From NCBI RefSeq assembly GCF_000495855.1, contig NZ_AWGF01000005.1:248001-312000 (forward strand): DNA of 64,000 bases. Direction: 5' to 3'. How positions within the stretch are numbered: the first letter of the stretch is position 1; every line of letters starts with the position of its first letter. Of this stretch, positions 26,179 through 34,810 are shown piece by piece. A program made the translations under genes and the position numbers. Below the pieces are notes generated by a model. The model ran no database searches. It was given only the letters and a program-made list of their open reading frames with translations, and was not told the origin of the DNA. The stretch is from Asticcacaulis sp. YBE204. Its GTDB lineage: Bacteria > Pseudomonadota > Alphaproteobacteria > Caulobacterales > Caulobacteraceae.

Positions 26179-26604
26179 ATGAACGCTTTAAATATCAATG
26201 CGTCGGCTTCCAATGACAAGACACCCAATCCAATAGATATCCATGTGGGAGGGCGCGTACGTGTCCGTCGAAAGTTCCTCGGATACAGTCAGGAATATCT
26301 CGCCGAACAGATCGGCCTGACCTTTCAGCAGGTGCAGAAGTATGAGCGGGGCAGCAACCGCATCAGTGCCTCAAAGCTGTTCGATATTGCGAAGGTCTTA
26401 AAGGTCTCTGTCCCTTACTTCTTCGAAAATCTGTCGGATGAAAATTCCGACGATTTTGCCGAGTCCCATACCGAGCGCAATGTATCGCACTTCCTGATGA
26501 CGAGTGAAGGTATAGAACTGGCAGAAGCCTTTCCCCGCATCAAGTCAGCCGTTCAGCGGCGCAAAATATTGGAACTGGTGCGCTCACTGAGCGATGAGCT
26601 CTGA
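26179..26604 (+). CDS. PraR-like XRE-family regulator
   Basis: 141-aa HTH regulator typical of alphaproteobacteria. NPIDIHVGGRVRVRRKFLGY, SQEYLAEQIGLTFQQVQKYE and RGSNRISASKLFDIAKVLKV form the HTH domain (residues about 18-75), followed by VPYFFENL and a C-terminal helical segment (SEGIELAEAFPRIKS, RRKILELVRSL). This layout matches PraR/PhrR-type proteins. ATG 26179 is the first start giving the family N-terminus. A truncated paralogue lies at 31555-31896. Confidence 0.85.
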   Translation: MNALNINASASNDKTPNPIDIHVGGRVRVRRKFLGYSQEYLAEQIGLTFQQVQKYERGSNRISASKLFDIAKVLKVSVPYFFENLSDENSDDFAESHTERNVSHFLMTSEGIELAEAFPRIKSAVQRRKILELVRSLSDEL

Positions 26605-26658
26605 GAAGACCTTAGATTTAAGCGTTGAATTGCTAGTCTTCGAAGGCTGCGGTTCTAG

Positions 26659-26859
26659 CTACGCCACTTTTTGATTTAATGGCACAAGCAGGTCGTTCTC
26701 CAGCTTCAATCGTTGTCGTTCGCAGTACCGTTCGAGTGCCATACTGAGTACCGTACCAAGGTCGTGTGCGAGTTGGGTGTCTCCGCCAGCAATAGCTAAT
26801 GATTGGAGAAGTTCTATTTGACCAAAAATAGTATTGAGGGCACGGTCTTGGCGGGTCAT
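26659..26859 (-). CDS. Small hypothetical protein (66 aa)
   Basis: 66 aa, predicted entirely helical (LNTIFGQIELLQSLAIAGG, LGTVLSMALERYCERQRLK). No good SD is visible. Convergent with the PraR-like gene. It may be real on composition, but nothing identifies it. Confidence 0.4.
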   Translation of the reverse strand: MTRQDRALNTIFGQIELLQSLAIAGGDTQLAHDLGTVLSMALERYCERQRLKLENDLLVPLNQKVA

Positions 26860-27079
26860 GAATACTCTACGCTACAATTACAAAACAATGTCTTGTATCG
26901 CAGGCGTTGGTTAATCTCAATTTACCAAACTTATGCGCAAATTTCGTTTCGTAATCACCCAATAAGGACGACGAGCGGCTTGACTTGCCCGATAGCATCT
27001 GAATGCCCCAAACCTCGAAGCGGAGGGAAGATAAGACCATCTTAAAACTCATAACTTTAAGGCGATGGACTGGGTGTTG

Positions 27080-27616
27080 TTACGCATCGTAAGGAATTTT
27101 AGCGAATTCGATTTCAGTCTCTGTCGTTGGGGTGTTTCGCGTTCGCCGGGCTGAAGATACTGCCTCACAGGCTTCAGCCCGCACCTTAAGGCTTTTCAGA
27201 TAGCCAATCCGTTCGTCTGTCGTCAGCCATGTCATCGCCTCCTGAAAATCGGAGAAGCGGCAGATCGTTTCATCGGGAAAACCCGATAATGGGCCCGCCT
27301 GATAGAGGCGGTAGGGTCGCTCCAGGCGCAGAATGGCCATGTGTGCGAATGATCGATGGTTTCCGCGTATAGAGCGCCACTGCCTTGCCAGTTTCTCGAC
27401 ATCTCGCGCCTCCAATTCACCCTCGAAACGACGAATATCTATAAGGCGATTGAAGCGCCACACCTCTTGCGTTGCCAGTAAGCGATCGCACAGGTTGTCA
27501 ATTAGCCGCTCAGCCGACAAATACCCAATTGGTCGTATAACTATGACCTTCAGATCTGTGTTCACAAGAAATACCAGCCTGCCGGTCCCCACTGACCTAA
27601 TAGCCCCAGATTGCAT
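27080..27616 (-). CDS. Hypothetical protein, 178 aa
   Basis: 178 aa from ATG 27616, chosen because GGAGG lies 9 nt upstream (a TTG at 27634 is in frame but starts inside that SD). The sequence alternates strands and amphipathic helices (LVFLVNTDLKVIVIRPIGYLS, WRFNRLIDIRRFEGELE, FAHMAILRLERPYRLYQAG), weakly like SpoIIAA/STAS-type cytoplasmic domains. That resemblance is only a pattern. Upstream is a 240-nt gap before a LuxR-type gene on the opposite strand. Confidence 0.65.
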   Translation of the reverse strand: MQSGAIRSVGTGRLVFLVNTDLKVIVIRPIGYLSAERLIDNLCDRLLATQEVWRFNRLIDIRRFEGELEARDVEKLARQWRSIRGNHRSFAHMAILRLERPYRLYQAGPLSGFPDETICRFSDFQEAMTWLTTDERIGYLKSLKVRAEACEAVSSARRTRNTPTTETEIEFAKIPYDA

Positions 27617-27752
27617 CACACCGCGCCTCCACAATCAGAGGTTAGGGCAATGGTGTTAGCAAGTCGGAAGCAAGGATGGTTAATTCAACAATTCAGACGG
27701 GACGGTCAGCGGAAAAATTAAGGAAGCGATAGGCAGGCGAGGGGTGTGCTAA

Positions 27753-27797
27753 GATTGTGACACGCCTGAAATGTCCATTCCCACATTGATTGTGACA
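27753..27797 (+). promoter_or_regulatory. Direct repeat GATTGTGACA upstream of LuxR-type gene
   Basis: Two identical copies of GATTGTGACA (27753-27762 and 27788-27797), 35 bp apart, lie 60-100 nt upstream of the LuxR-type gene. The arrangement suggests binding of a regulator on one face of DNA. The protein is unknown. Confidence 0.35.
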
Positions 27798-27857
27798 TGT
27801 AAGTTGTAGTTAACCCGTTTTCTCCTTACAATGTTAGAGGGCAGATTAGAGGGCCAT

Positions 27858-28721
27858 ATGCCGTTCAACTCTCGCATTGAAAGTCTTTCCGAACGTCAAA
27901 AAGAGATTCTGCGTCTCGTCGGAAAGCATATGCAGGCCAAGCACGTCGCCCGTGAGCTAGGCATCAGCATCACCACAGTTAAAAGCCATACTGAGCAAGC
28001 CCGTCACCGTCTGGACGCGGCCACGACGCGCGAAGCCGCGCTCATGTTGATGGCGTACGAACAAGAGCAAGCCCTCCTTCTTGAAGGAGGGTCTCCTCCA
28101 AAGAGGGTTTCAAGCCCTGCATCCGATGCGGCAGGATGGGGTCATGAACATAAACAATTTCAACACGATGCTTATGGAAGCTCTGACCAGATCCTCCCTC
28201 ACAATGAGTTGGGACGAACTGGAAATCGCCTGGCTGGCCTTGAGTCACCCGAGCTATCGGGGACAGGTGACCGACCTGATAACAATCCTCAGACGACTGG
28301 GGGCGACAGCCGATCCGAAACCCTTGTCGCTCGCCATCGTCGCGATAACAGCTTGCCTGATCAACGCGAGCCCGAAGCGGACCGACAAGCACTTTACGAT
28401 GGCATGGCTGGACCTGTCCGCAGTCTGGACGGAGCTGGCGCATCCTACCAAGATCTCGGAAGTGAACGATACCTTGGACACGCTCAAGTCTCTGGCCCTG
28501 CAATACGATCAGGAAGGGATCGGATCGAGTTTCGTGGCGATGACCACTTGGCTGGTCGACCCGGAACCTTCCGAACCTGGTTAAAGAACCTCAACCCTGT
28601 TGAACTGGCGTTGCTGATCTGCGGCCTGACGCTTCTCATCGTCTTCATCATAGGCGGTGCCTTGCTCGGCCTTGTCGGGATCATTCACGCCATGCGCGAA
28701 ATCAGCGGCCAGACGGGATAA
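27858..28721 (+). CDS. LuxR-type HTH protein with C-terminal membrane anchor
   Basis: 287 aa from ATG 27858 (GAGGG just upstream; another in-frame ATG at 27831 lacks an SD). A LuxR/GerE HTH at residues about 5-65 (LSERQKEILRLVGKHMQAKHV, ARELGISITTVKSHTEQAR, HRLDAATTREAALML) is followed by a hydrophilic Gly/Arg/Asp-rich stretch and one strong membrane span near the C-terminus (LALLICGLTLLIVFIIGGAL). HTH proteins with such a tail are common in sphingomonads and caulobacters. In the middle 440 nt another frame has better coding character (28144-28584), so the linker may be dual-coding or the gene may carry compensating frameshifts. A GAAGGAGGG hairpin lies at 28072-28091. Confidence 0.65.
   Translation: MPFNSRIESLSERQKEILRLVGKHMQAKHVARELGISITTVKSHTEQARHRLDAATTREAALMLMAYEQEQALLLEGGSPPKRVSSPASDAAGWGHEHKQFQHDAYGSSDQILPHNELGRTGNRLAGLESPELSGTGDRPDNNPQTTGGDSRSETLVARHRRDNSLPDQREPEADRQALYDGMAGPVRSLDGAGASYQDLGSERYLGHAQVSGPAIRSGRDRIEFRGDDHLAGRPGTFRTWLKNLNPVELALLICGLTLLIVFIIGGALLGLVGIIHAMREISGQTG
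28144..28584 (+). CDS. Nested ORF in a different frame of the LuxR-type gene
   Basis: 146 aa entirely inside the LuxR-type gene, +1 frame. It reads like a folded protein: MTMSWDELEIAWLALSHPSY, LITILRRLGA, LSLAIVAITACLINASPK, FTMAWLDLSAVWTEL. In two 20-codon samples its third positions had 14 and 17 G or C, against 10 and 11 in the LuxR frame, so this frame looks like the one under coding constraint. ATG 28144 has AGGATGGGG upstream. Either it is a true overlapping gene, or the LuxR gene is a fusion broken by two frameshifts. Function unknown. Confidence 0.55.
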   Translation: MNINNFNTMLMEALTRSSLTMSWDELEIAWLALSHPSYRGQVTDLITILRRLGATADPKPLSLAIVAITACLINASPKRTDKHFTMAWLDLSAVWTELAHPTKISEVNDTLDTLKSLALQYDQEGIGSSFVAMTTWLVDPEPSEPG

Positions 28722-28788
28722 TCAATCCGGCTGGGCGCCCCACCCAGCCGGAAACAAGAGCCGGCTTTCTCATCAGGAAGGCAAACCT

Positions 28789-29124
28789 ATGAAACGATCC
28801 GATGCCGTTATCGCCGGCGCTGAGAGCCTTAAGTCACTCGAAAATTCGATCGACAAGTCTCTGATCGAAGCGAACGAATTTACCGCGCATCTCCTGCGCA
28901 TGCGCATGGCAACGGGATTGTCGGCGGTCTCCGGCCAGACGGCGCTCGACTCTATCGAAGATGGGCTTATCACGCTTTTCGCCGCGCGTCGGAAATTCGT
29001 GATCGCTCACAATGAGCTCAATGACTTTAAAACCCTGATCGGTTGCCGTACCGTCATGGTGGGTGCCGACAACGACAAGCCCATCAAGACGACAGGTGAG
29101 TTGCAACCTACCGAGGCCGCTTGA
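28789..29124 (+). CDS. Hypothetical protein, 111 aa
   Basis: Helical protein of 111 aa (SLKSLENSIDKSLIEANEFT, TALDSIEDGLITLFAARRKF) with no membrane segment. AGGAAGG lies at good distance before ATG 28789. It sits 67 nt after the LuxR-type gene and 12 nt before the next membrane protein gene, so likely co-transcribed with the latter. Not recognised. Confidence 0.7.
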   Translation: MKRSDAVIAGAESLKSLENSIDKSLIEANEFTAHLLRMRMATGLSAVSGQTALDSIEDGLITLFAARRKFVIAHNELNDFKTLIGCRTVMVGADNDKPIKTTGELQPTEAA

Positions 29125-29136
29125 TAGAAAGGTGCC

Positions 29137-29580
29137 ATGGAATTTTGGCATCTAGTCTGGGTCTGGTCCGCGAGGCTCCTGTTTTGGACATGCGGTGGAC
29201 TGGCAATATGGCGGGGCGGTTGGGCCGAAAGGTCCGCCGCTATCGTCGTTTTCATCGCATGGGTTATAACACCGCACCTCGCTAACAGCCACTACGATCC
29301 GGGGCTGGCGACGCTGTTGCTCGATGCGTCCGTCACCGTGTTTTGCTATTGGATCGCCTTGAAAAGCCGCCGTATCTGGCCGTTGTTTTTGACCGCCTGT
29401 ATGCTGGCCACTGTGCTCTCACACTTCGCGGCCGATTTCGTGCCAACCTTCGGTTATTTCGCCTACATCACCACCATGGGCTTGATGGGAGGCTACGGGG
29501 TGGGGCTATCGTTCGGCGTCGCCGTTTGGGAATGTGAGCACCTACGCAAAACGGCGCTGCGAATTCAAAACTCAGCCTGA
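29137..29580 (+). CDS. Integral membrane protein, four spans, unknown
   Basis: 147 aa with about four hydrophobic helices (LVWVWSARLLFWTCGGLAIW, AIVVFIAWVITPHL, LLLDASVTVFCYWIAL, LFLTACMLATVLSHFAADF) plus a Gly-rich last one (TTMGLMGGYGVGLSFGVAVW), so four or five spans. Short cytoplasmic tail. Close spacing to the upstream gene suggests one operon. Not recognised. Confidence 0.7.
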   Translation: MEFWHLVWVWSARLLFWTCGGLAIWRGGWAERSAAIVVFIAWVITPHLANSHYDPGLATLLLDASVTVFCYWIALKSRRIWPLFLTACMLATVLSHFAADFVPTFGYFAYITTMGLMGGYGVGLSFGVAVWECEHLRKTALRIQNSA

Positions 29581-29774
29581 ATGGCTATTGTGCCGGTGCT
29601 CGGGGTTAGAGCTGATCCCGGGGCTCGATCAGTTTAGGCAGACGGGCCTGGATAGCGGCTTCTATACTCCCTCCTGACGCGCGACGCGGCCGACTACCTT
29701 GTGGACCGGTACTCAGAGCGCAAGGAAAGTGCAGAGGCTGAAAACCATCGCGTCAATCTGGCCTCGATCTGCGT

Positions 29775-30476
29775 TCAGAACAGCCCCGCTTGTAGCGGCA
29801 GGGCTTCGGCGATCTGATCCTCATTGACGTCGTCTTTCTTTGGACCCGTCTTCACGATCGTCAGGCTCCCATCCGGCATCGGGCGTTGCAGATGCTGGGC
29901 CTCGGCCCATGGGGCATTAAGCCAGATATCCAGCTCCTCGTCGGTAGACAGGATCACCGGCATGGCCTTGGGGTGCACGGACTTGACCTCGGTGTTTGGG
30001 TCTGTCGTCAGGAAGGCAAAGAGATCGTTGGTGCTCTCGCCTTCCTTGACCTTACGCACTGACGTCCATTGAGGCACCCACACGCCGGCGAAGAAGGCTT
30101 GAGGACGCGTGTCGTCGAAGGCAAACCAAGTGTTGATTTTGGAGCCATCCGCCTGGTTCGGCTCGCAGAAACTGGTGAAGGGGACGAGGCACCGATTGTC
30201 TGTGCCCAGCCAGCGGCGCCAGTGGGACGATGCGGTGTTGCGGATATTGGTTACGCCGCCGTCCGCGTTTTTACCCTGAAGCGCAAAGGCCGGCGAGGGC
30301 AGACCCCACCGTGCTATCACCAGCTCGCGGCCGTCGGTGCCGTTACGGACAACGGGAGCCATATAATCCGGGAAGATGCCCGGTAGGTAGGGCAGGTTGC
30401 CGGTCTTATCGATCATGGCCTTCGCTGCGGCTCGAATGCCTTCAGCGGCCTTGGTCTGGCTATATAAATTGCACAC
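29775..30476 (-). CDS. yedK: HMCES/YedK-type SOS response-associated peptidase (SRAP)
   Basis: 233-aa SRAP protein that forms a thiazolidine crosslink with abasic sites in single-stranded DNA, shielding them. The catalytic Cys2 (MCNLY) is present, along with TNIRNT (Asn of the active site), RCLVPFTSFCEP (the conserved Glu) and SVHPKAMPVIL (His). All active-site residues are intact, unlike the second copy at 35260-35978. It is divergent from a broken copy of the 122-aa protein gene (30726-31085). Confidence 0.93.
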   Translation of the reverse strand: MCNLYSQTKAAEGIRAAAKAMIDKTGNLPYLPGIFPDYMAPVVRNGTDGRELVIARWGLPSPAFALQGKNADGGVTNIRNTASSHWRRWLGTDNRCLVPFTSFCEPNQADGSKINTWFAFDDTRPQAFFAGVWVPQWTSVRKVKEGESTNDLFAFLTTDPNTEVKSVHPKAMPVILSTDEELDIWLNAPWAEAQHLQRPMPDGSLTIVKTGPKKDDVNEDQIAEALPLQAGLF

Positions 30477-30725
30477 CTGCGCCTCCCTATCGGGCGATCA
30501 TCTCCGAAATTCAATATGTGCGCAAGCCGGGCATTAAGGGTCGAAAACCGGTCGCTTGGGTATGTGGAAAAGGGGCTTATCGGATGGATCGCAATCAGAC
30601 AACAGATTACACATGTTCAGTCTTCCTGTGGGTGAACGAGCGAAGCCTAAGCAAGGCATCTTGCCAAACCTCTGATACGCATGGCAATCACACGGCATCG
30701 CCCCAACTGGCTGTAGGAATCCGCC

Positions 30726-31085
30726 ATGAGCCTCGAATCTGATGCACTTCGCCTGTATCAACGTCGTCTGGCCTCATTGACGACGGCAATGCACGCGCTG
30801 CCCTAACCCCTTGTCAAAGGACGCGCCTGCGCTCTGGGGACGTTGGCGGCTATGCAGAAACGGATCGAAAAGCTAATAGCGGATTGGGAAACCCGCGCCA
30901 TGTTGGCGATCGACCGTAATGAGGTGGAGCGCGATGGCTCGACCTTACGCTGGCTGCGTGAGGATCGTTCGATTGTGAGCGATTTCGAAGGGGTCTATTT
31001 CGATATCCCTGAAGCCGGGACCCGACTGGACTTAACGGATGCCGTCAGAGCGCTTGAAGCGGCTCAGACGAGCGCGGTGGCATAG
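30726..31085 (+). pseudogene. Nonsense-mutated copy of the 122-aa YedK-linked protein
   Basis: Frame from ATG 30726 (MSLESDALRLYQRRLASL) to the stop at 31085 is continuous except for one TAA at 30804-30806. It aligns end to end with the intact copy at 36079-36447 (MSLNPEPLRLYKQRLTAM); both share VKGRACALGTL, STLRWL, SDFEG/DDFEG and YFDIPEA/YFDLPEA. The TAA falls at the Glu codon of HPETIVKGR, explained by one GAA to TAA change. The C-terminal part (from TTG 30843) could still be made by reinitiation. Confidence 0.8.
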
Positions 31086-31125
31086 GCCACGCCTGCCATT
31101 TTGGGCTGCGCGCATTTACTTCGGA

Positions 31126-31440
31126 TCAGTCGTAAAACCGTTCGGACCACGCACTGGGCGACCCCCAATCGGCGCGAGGCCACGTCACCGTCATCAGCGC
31201 AACCTCTCGCTGGTATCGGGCAGGAAACAGGGCAAACTTAGCCACGCCGCCACAGTGCCCTACACCTTGGCCCTGCTTAAGTCGTTCCAGCAGGATAAAC
31301 CCCAGAGCCCGTCGGCATTCTTCGTCGGTTTGGAGCCCCAGCACGTCGTTCACGGCCACCAGTCGGGCTAAACGGTTCGAAATATCTACAAGCATCCGGG
31401 GCCGCTCAAGTTTGTGCTTCAACTTTGGAATTGTATACAA
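31126..31440 (-). CDS. Hypothetical protein, 104 aa
   Basis: 104 aa with a helical core (LVDISNRLARLVAVNDVLGL, EECRRALGFILLERLKQGQG) and a tail with several Trp and Arg. It lies between the broken 122-aa gene copy and the truncated XRE gene. Not recognised; codon composition is acceptable, but it may be decayed like its neighbours. Confidence 0.45.
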   Translation of the reverse strand: MYTIPKLKHKLERPRMLVDISNRLARLVAVNDVLGLQTDEECRRALGFILLERLKQGQGVGHCGGVAKFALFPARYQREVALMTVTWPRADWGSPSAWSERFYD

Positions 31441-31554
31441 GACATGCTTAAGCGTTTACTATTTGTCTTTGCCTGTATCTCGATAAGTGAGACGTAATGA
31501 CGCCTAGGCTACACCAGTTTCGATCTCAAGAAATCGGTTGGAACCACTTCTTAA

Positions 31555-31896
31555 CACCCCTTCCCGACCCGCGGTCAGCCAGAAGGTCTGGCTGAACATC
31601 TGGGCCTGACTTTCCAGCAGGTGCAGAAGTACGAGCGCGGATCGAACCGTATCAGTGCCTCAAAAATCTATCAGGCCGCGTGGGCGCTCAAGGTCCCAGT
31701 GCCCTATTTTTTCGAGGGGCTTCACGAGGGTGAAGAGGCCTCAGCCGCTGAGGGCATTTCCTCAGGCGAGTCCGCCGTCCAGGCTTTTCTGAACACGGGC
31801 GAGGGCATCGAACTGGCAGAGGCCTTTCCGCGGATCACCTCCGCGCGACAGCGCCGTCAAGTGCTGGACCGGGTCAAGTCTTTGGTCGACGACTGA
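31555..31896 (+). pseudogene. 5'-truncated PraR-like XRE regulator
   Basis: The frame is open from 31555 with no ATG until well inside the HTH. It reads GQPEGLAEHLGLTFQQVQKYE then RGSNRISASKIYQAAWALKV, PVPYFFEGL and GEGIELAEAFPRITSARQRR, closely matching the intact PraR-like protein at 26179-26604. The first HTH helices (NPIDIHVGGRVRVRR) are missing, so DNA binding should be lost. A 91-aa C-terminal product from GTG 31621 could still be translated and might dimerise with the intact paralogue. Confidence 0.7.
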
Positions 31897-31991
31897 AAGA
31901 GCCGGATGGGATGACGCGAAAAATTTGAGGTATGGTCAAAAATCCTTTGCCCACGGCTTTCCGATTTCTCTGGGTGTGCCATAACCGACGG

Positions 31992-34763
31992 ATGACAACT
32001 GTACCGCCGATCTGGCTTAACGCGTTCAAATCCTTCGCCGATACTTCACCGGCTGTTTCCTGGGTGACGGACGCAGAGCATGCCTGCGTCTATCTGAGCC
32101 GTGCCTGGTACCAGATGACGGGGCAAACCGAGGCCGAGGCGCTCGGCATGGGCTGGTTGAGTGCCGTGCATCCCGAAGATATGGAATGGTCCGGGCGTCT
32201 GTTTATGGACGCGGCCACACGGCGCGAACCCTTCGAACTCGAATACCGGCTTAGGCAGACGGACGGCACCTTCCATTGGGCGATCGATGCGGGCCGTCCG
32301 CATTTCTCCGAAACGGATGAATGGCTGGGCTATGTCGGCACCGTGACAGACATTCACGACCGCAGGATAGCCGCCATCGCACTCGAAGCCAGCGAGGCTC
32401 GTTTTCGATCGGCAATCGACGCGGTCAGTGGGGTGTTGTGGACCAATGATGCTCAGGGCCACATGTCGGGTGAACAACCGGGATGGGCGGCGCTGACCGG
32501 CCAGCGCTACGAAGAATACCAAGGCTACGGATGGGCGGATGCCGTTCATCCTGACGATGCGCAACCCACCATTGACGAGTGGAACGCTGCGGTACGAGAA
32601 CACCGGCCCTTTGTTTTTAAGCATCGCGTTAGAACTGCAGTCTACAAAGATGAGTGGCGCTCCTTTGCGATACGTGCCATCCCGGTTCACGGTGAAACTG
32701 GCGAAATCCGAGAATGGGTCGGTGTCCATCGCGACGTCACCGATCAGGAATCCGATGAGGCACACGATACCTTCCTCGTAGCGCTGGACAACAGGTTGCG
32801 CACGCTTGAAGGTGCCGAGAGTATCACCCACGCCACCGCGCAAGGGCTGGGCGAGTTCCTCGATGTCAATCGCTGCGCCTATGCGGACGTCGAAGACGAT
32901 CAAAACACATTCAACCTGACAGGTGACTTCAATCGGGGCGTCGCCAGTATCGTCGGCCGCTACCGCTTCGACCAGTTTGGTGAAGACTGCCTTCACCGGA
33001 TGCTTTTGAATGAGCCCTATGTGGTTGAGGATTCAGAAACCGACCTGCGGTGCGCGGCGGTGATCGACGCCTATCGCCAGACCGGCATCCGATCGGTCAT
33101 CTGCGTCCCCCTGCATAAGGGTGGCCGCTTCGTCGCCGCCATGGCCATCCATGGTCTACATCCGCGTCGCTGGCGTGAGGCTGAAATCGATCTGGTTAAA
33201 ACCGTCGCATCCCGGAGCTGGGAATCGATTGAGCGGTCGCGCGTCTCGCGCGAACTACGCGACAGTGAGCAACGGTTTCGCGACATGGCCGACTCGATCA
33301 ATCAGATGATCTGGGTCACGCGGCCGGATGGCTACCACGAGTATTATAACCGCCGCTGGTACGACTATACGGGAGTGCCGCAGGGCTCGACCGATGGCGA
33401 GGGCTGGAACGACCTGTTTCATCCCGACGATCAGGCCCGGGCCTGGGAGCGATGGCATCATTCGCTGGTCACCGGTGAGCCTTACGAGATAGAGTACCGC
33501 TTGCGACGGGCCGACGGTGTCTACCGCTGGGCGCTGGGACGCGCCGAATGCGTTCGGGGTGCCGATGGCGCCATCAGTAAGTGGTACGGCACCTGCACCG
33601 ATATTCAGGAACTCATTGATGCCCGTCGGCGCGCGGAGGCAGCCAACGTCGCAAAATCCGAGTTTCTCGCCAATATGAGCCACGAGATTCGCACGCCGAT
33701 GAACGCTATTATCGGCCTGACGACGATCATGGGTATGAGCACGAACCTAACGAACAAACAGCAGGCCTACGTCCACACGCTCACGACCAGTGCGGATTCG
33801 CTCATGGATCTGATCGACGACCTCCTCGACATCTCCAAGATCGAGGCGGGCAGCATCGATCTTGAAGCCGCTCAGTTTGATCTCGGCGCCGTGCTTGAGG
33901 ATGTGGTCACCATCCTCAAAGTGAAAGCGACGGAGAAGGGCCTCTCGATCGGTCTGTTCGGGGATCTGGCTCAGGTATCGACAGTCAAAGGCGACCCGAC
34001 ACGGCTGCGACAGATAGGACTCAACCTCGTCAGCAACGCTATCAAGTTCACGGAAAAGGGTAGCGTCGAAATCCACGTCGACTGTGAGGCGACGCCGGTA
34101 GCCAACCTGGTTCAGGTGCGACTGACGGTACAAGACACGGGCATCGGCATTGCCGAGGATAAGCTTGACACCATCTTCGAGAAGTTCATGCAGGCGGACA
34201 CGACGATCACCCGTCGCTTCGGCGGCACGGGTCTCGGCCTGTCCATCACGCGCAGTCTGATCGAAATGATGGGGGGACGCATCGAGATTTCCAGCCGGTT
34301 CGGCGAGGGCACGCGTTTTACCGTTTCGCTGCCTCTGGTAACGGGTGGTGAGCAGACTAACCCTACAAGCGAGATCGCACCGGTGTCAGCCGTTAGCGAC
34401 GCATTGCGACAGGTCCTCATTGTCGAGGACTATGAGCCCAACGTGGTCGTGGCACAGTATTACCTGGAATCGCTGGGATATGCTGTAGTTGTCGCGACCA
34501 ACGGGTTTGAAGCGCTGGAAAAGGTCAAGGCCGGGGTCTATCCCGTCATACTGATGGATGTTCAGATGCCCATCATGAACGGCTTTGACACGACGCGACA
34601 AATACGTGCCTTCGAAGCCGAAGCGGGTGGTTTGTCAGCCTACATAGTCGGGGTGACCGCCCACGCGACGGTCGGGGATCGGGACCTGTGTCTGGAGTCT
34701 GGCATGAACGCGTACGTGTCCAAGCCCTACCGTCTAGAGGACCTTCAAGCCGTACTCGCCTGA
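31992..34763 (+). CDS. Hybrid histidine kinase, PAS-PAS-GAF-PAS-HisKA-HATPase-REC
   Basis: 923-aa soluble hybrid kinase (no membrane span). Order: two PAS domains (about 10-125 and 135-255), GAF (265-405), a third PAS (415-535), HisKA with His564 in FLANMSHEIRTPMN, HATPase_c with NLVSNAIKF (N box), DTGIGI (G1) and GTGLGLSI (G2), then a receiver with Asp856 in VILMDVQMP and a conserved KPY near the end. ATG 31992 is preferred over an upstream in-frame ATG at 31932. No cognate regulator is adjacent, so phosphate would leave through its own REC to an unlinked HPt. Signal unknown; the PAS domains lack a LOV Cys motif. Confidence 0.9.
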   Translation: MTTVPPIWLNAFKSFADTSPAVSWVTDAEHACVYLSRAWYQMTGQTEAEALGMGWLSAVHPEDMEWSGRLFMDAATRREPFELEYRLRQTDGTFHWAIDAGRPHFSETDEWLGYVGTVTDIHDRRIAAIALEASEARFRSAIDAVSGVLWTNDAQGHMSGEQPGWAALTGQRYEEYQGYGWADAVHPDDAQPTIDEWNAAVREHRPFVFKHRVRTAVYKDEWRSFAIRAIPVHGETGEIREWVGVHRDVTDQESDEAHDTFLVALDNRLRTLEGAESITHATAQGLGEFLDVNRCAYADVEDDQNTFNLTGDFNRGVASIVGRYRFDQFGEDCLHRMLLNEPYVVEDSETDLRCAAVIDAYRQTGIRSVICVPLHKGGRFVAAMAIHGLHPRRWREAEIDLVKTVASRSWESIERSRVSRELRDSEQRFRDMADSINQMIWVTRPDGYHEYYNRRWYDYTGVPQGSTDGEGWNDLFHPDDQARAWERWHHSLVTGEPYEIEYRLRRADGVYRWALGRAECVRGADGAISKWYGTCTDIQELIDARRRAEAANVAKSEFLANMSHEIRTPMNAIIGLTTIMGMSTNLTNKQQAYVHTLTTSADSLMDLIDDLLDISKIEAGSIDLEAAQFDLGAVLEDVVTILKVKATEKGLSIGLFGDLAQVSTVKGDPTRLRQIGLNLVSNAIKFTEKGSVEIHVDCEATPVANLVQVRLTVQDTGIGIAEDKLDTIFEKFMQADTTITRRFGGTGLGLSITRSLIEMMGGRIEISSRFGEGTRFTVSLPLVTGGEQTNPTSEIAPVSAVSDALRQVLIVEDYEPNVVVAQYYLESLGYAVVVATNGFEALEKVKAGVYPVILMDVQMPIMNGFDTTRQIRAFEAEAGGLSAYIVGVTAHATVGDRDLCLESGMNAYVSKPYRLEDLQAVLA

Positions 34764-34810
34764 CGCTTTCAGCCGGAAAAGCCCTAAACGGTTTGTCGGG
34801 GACGAGATCG

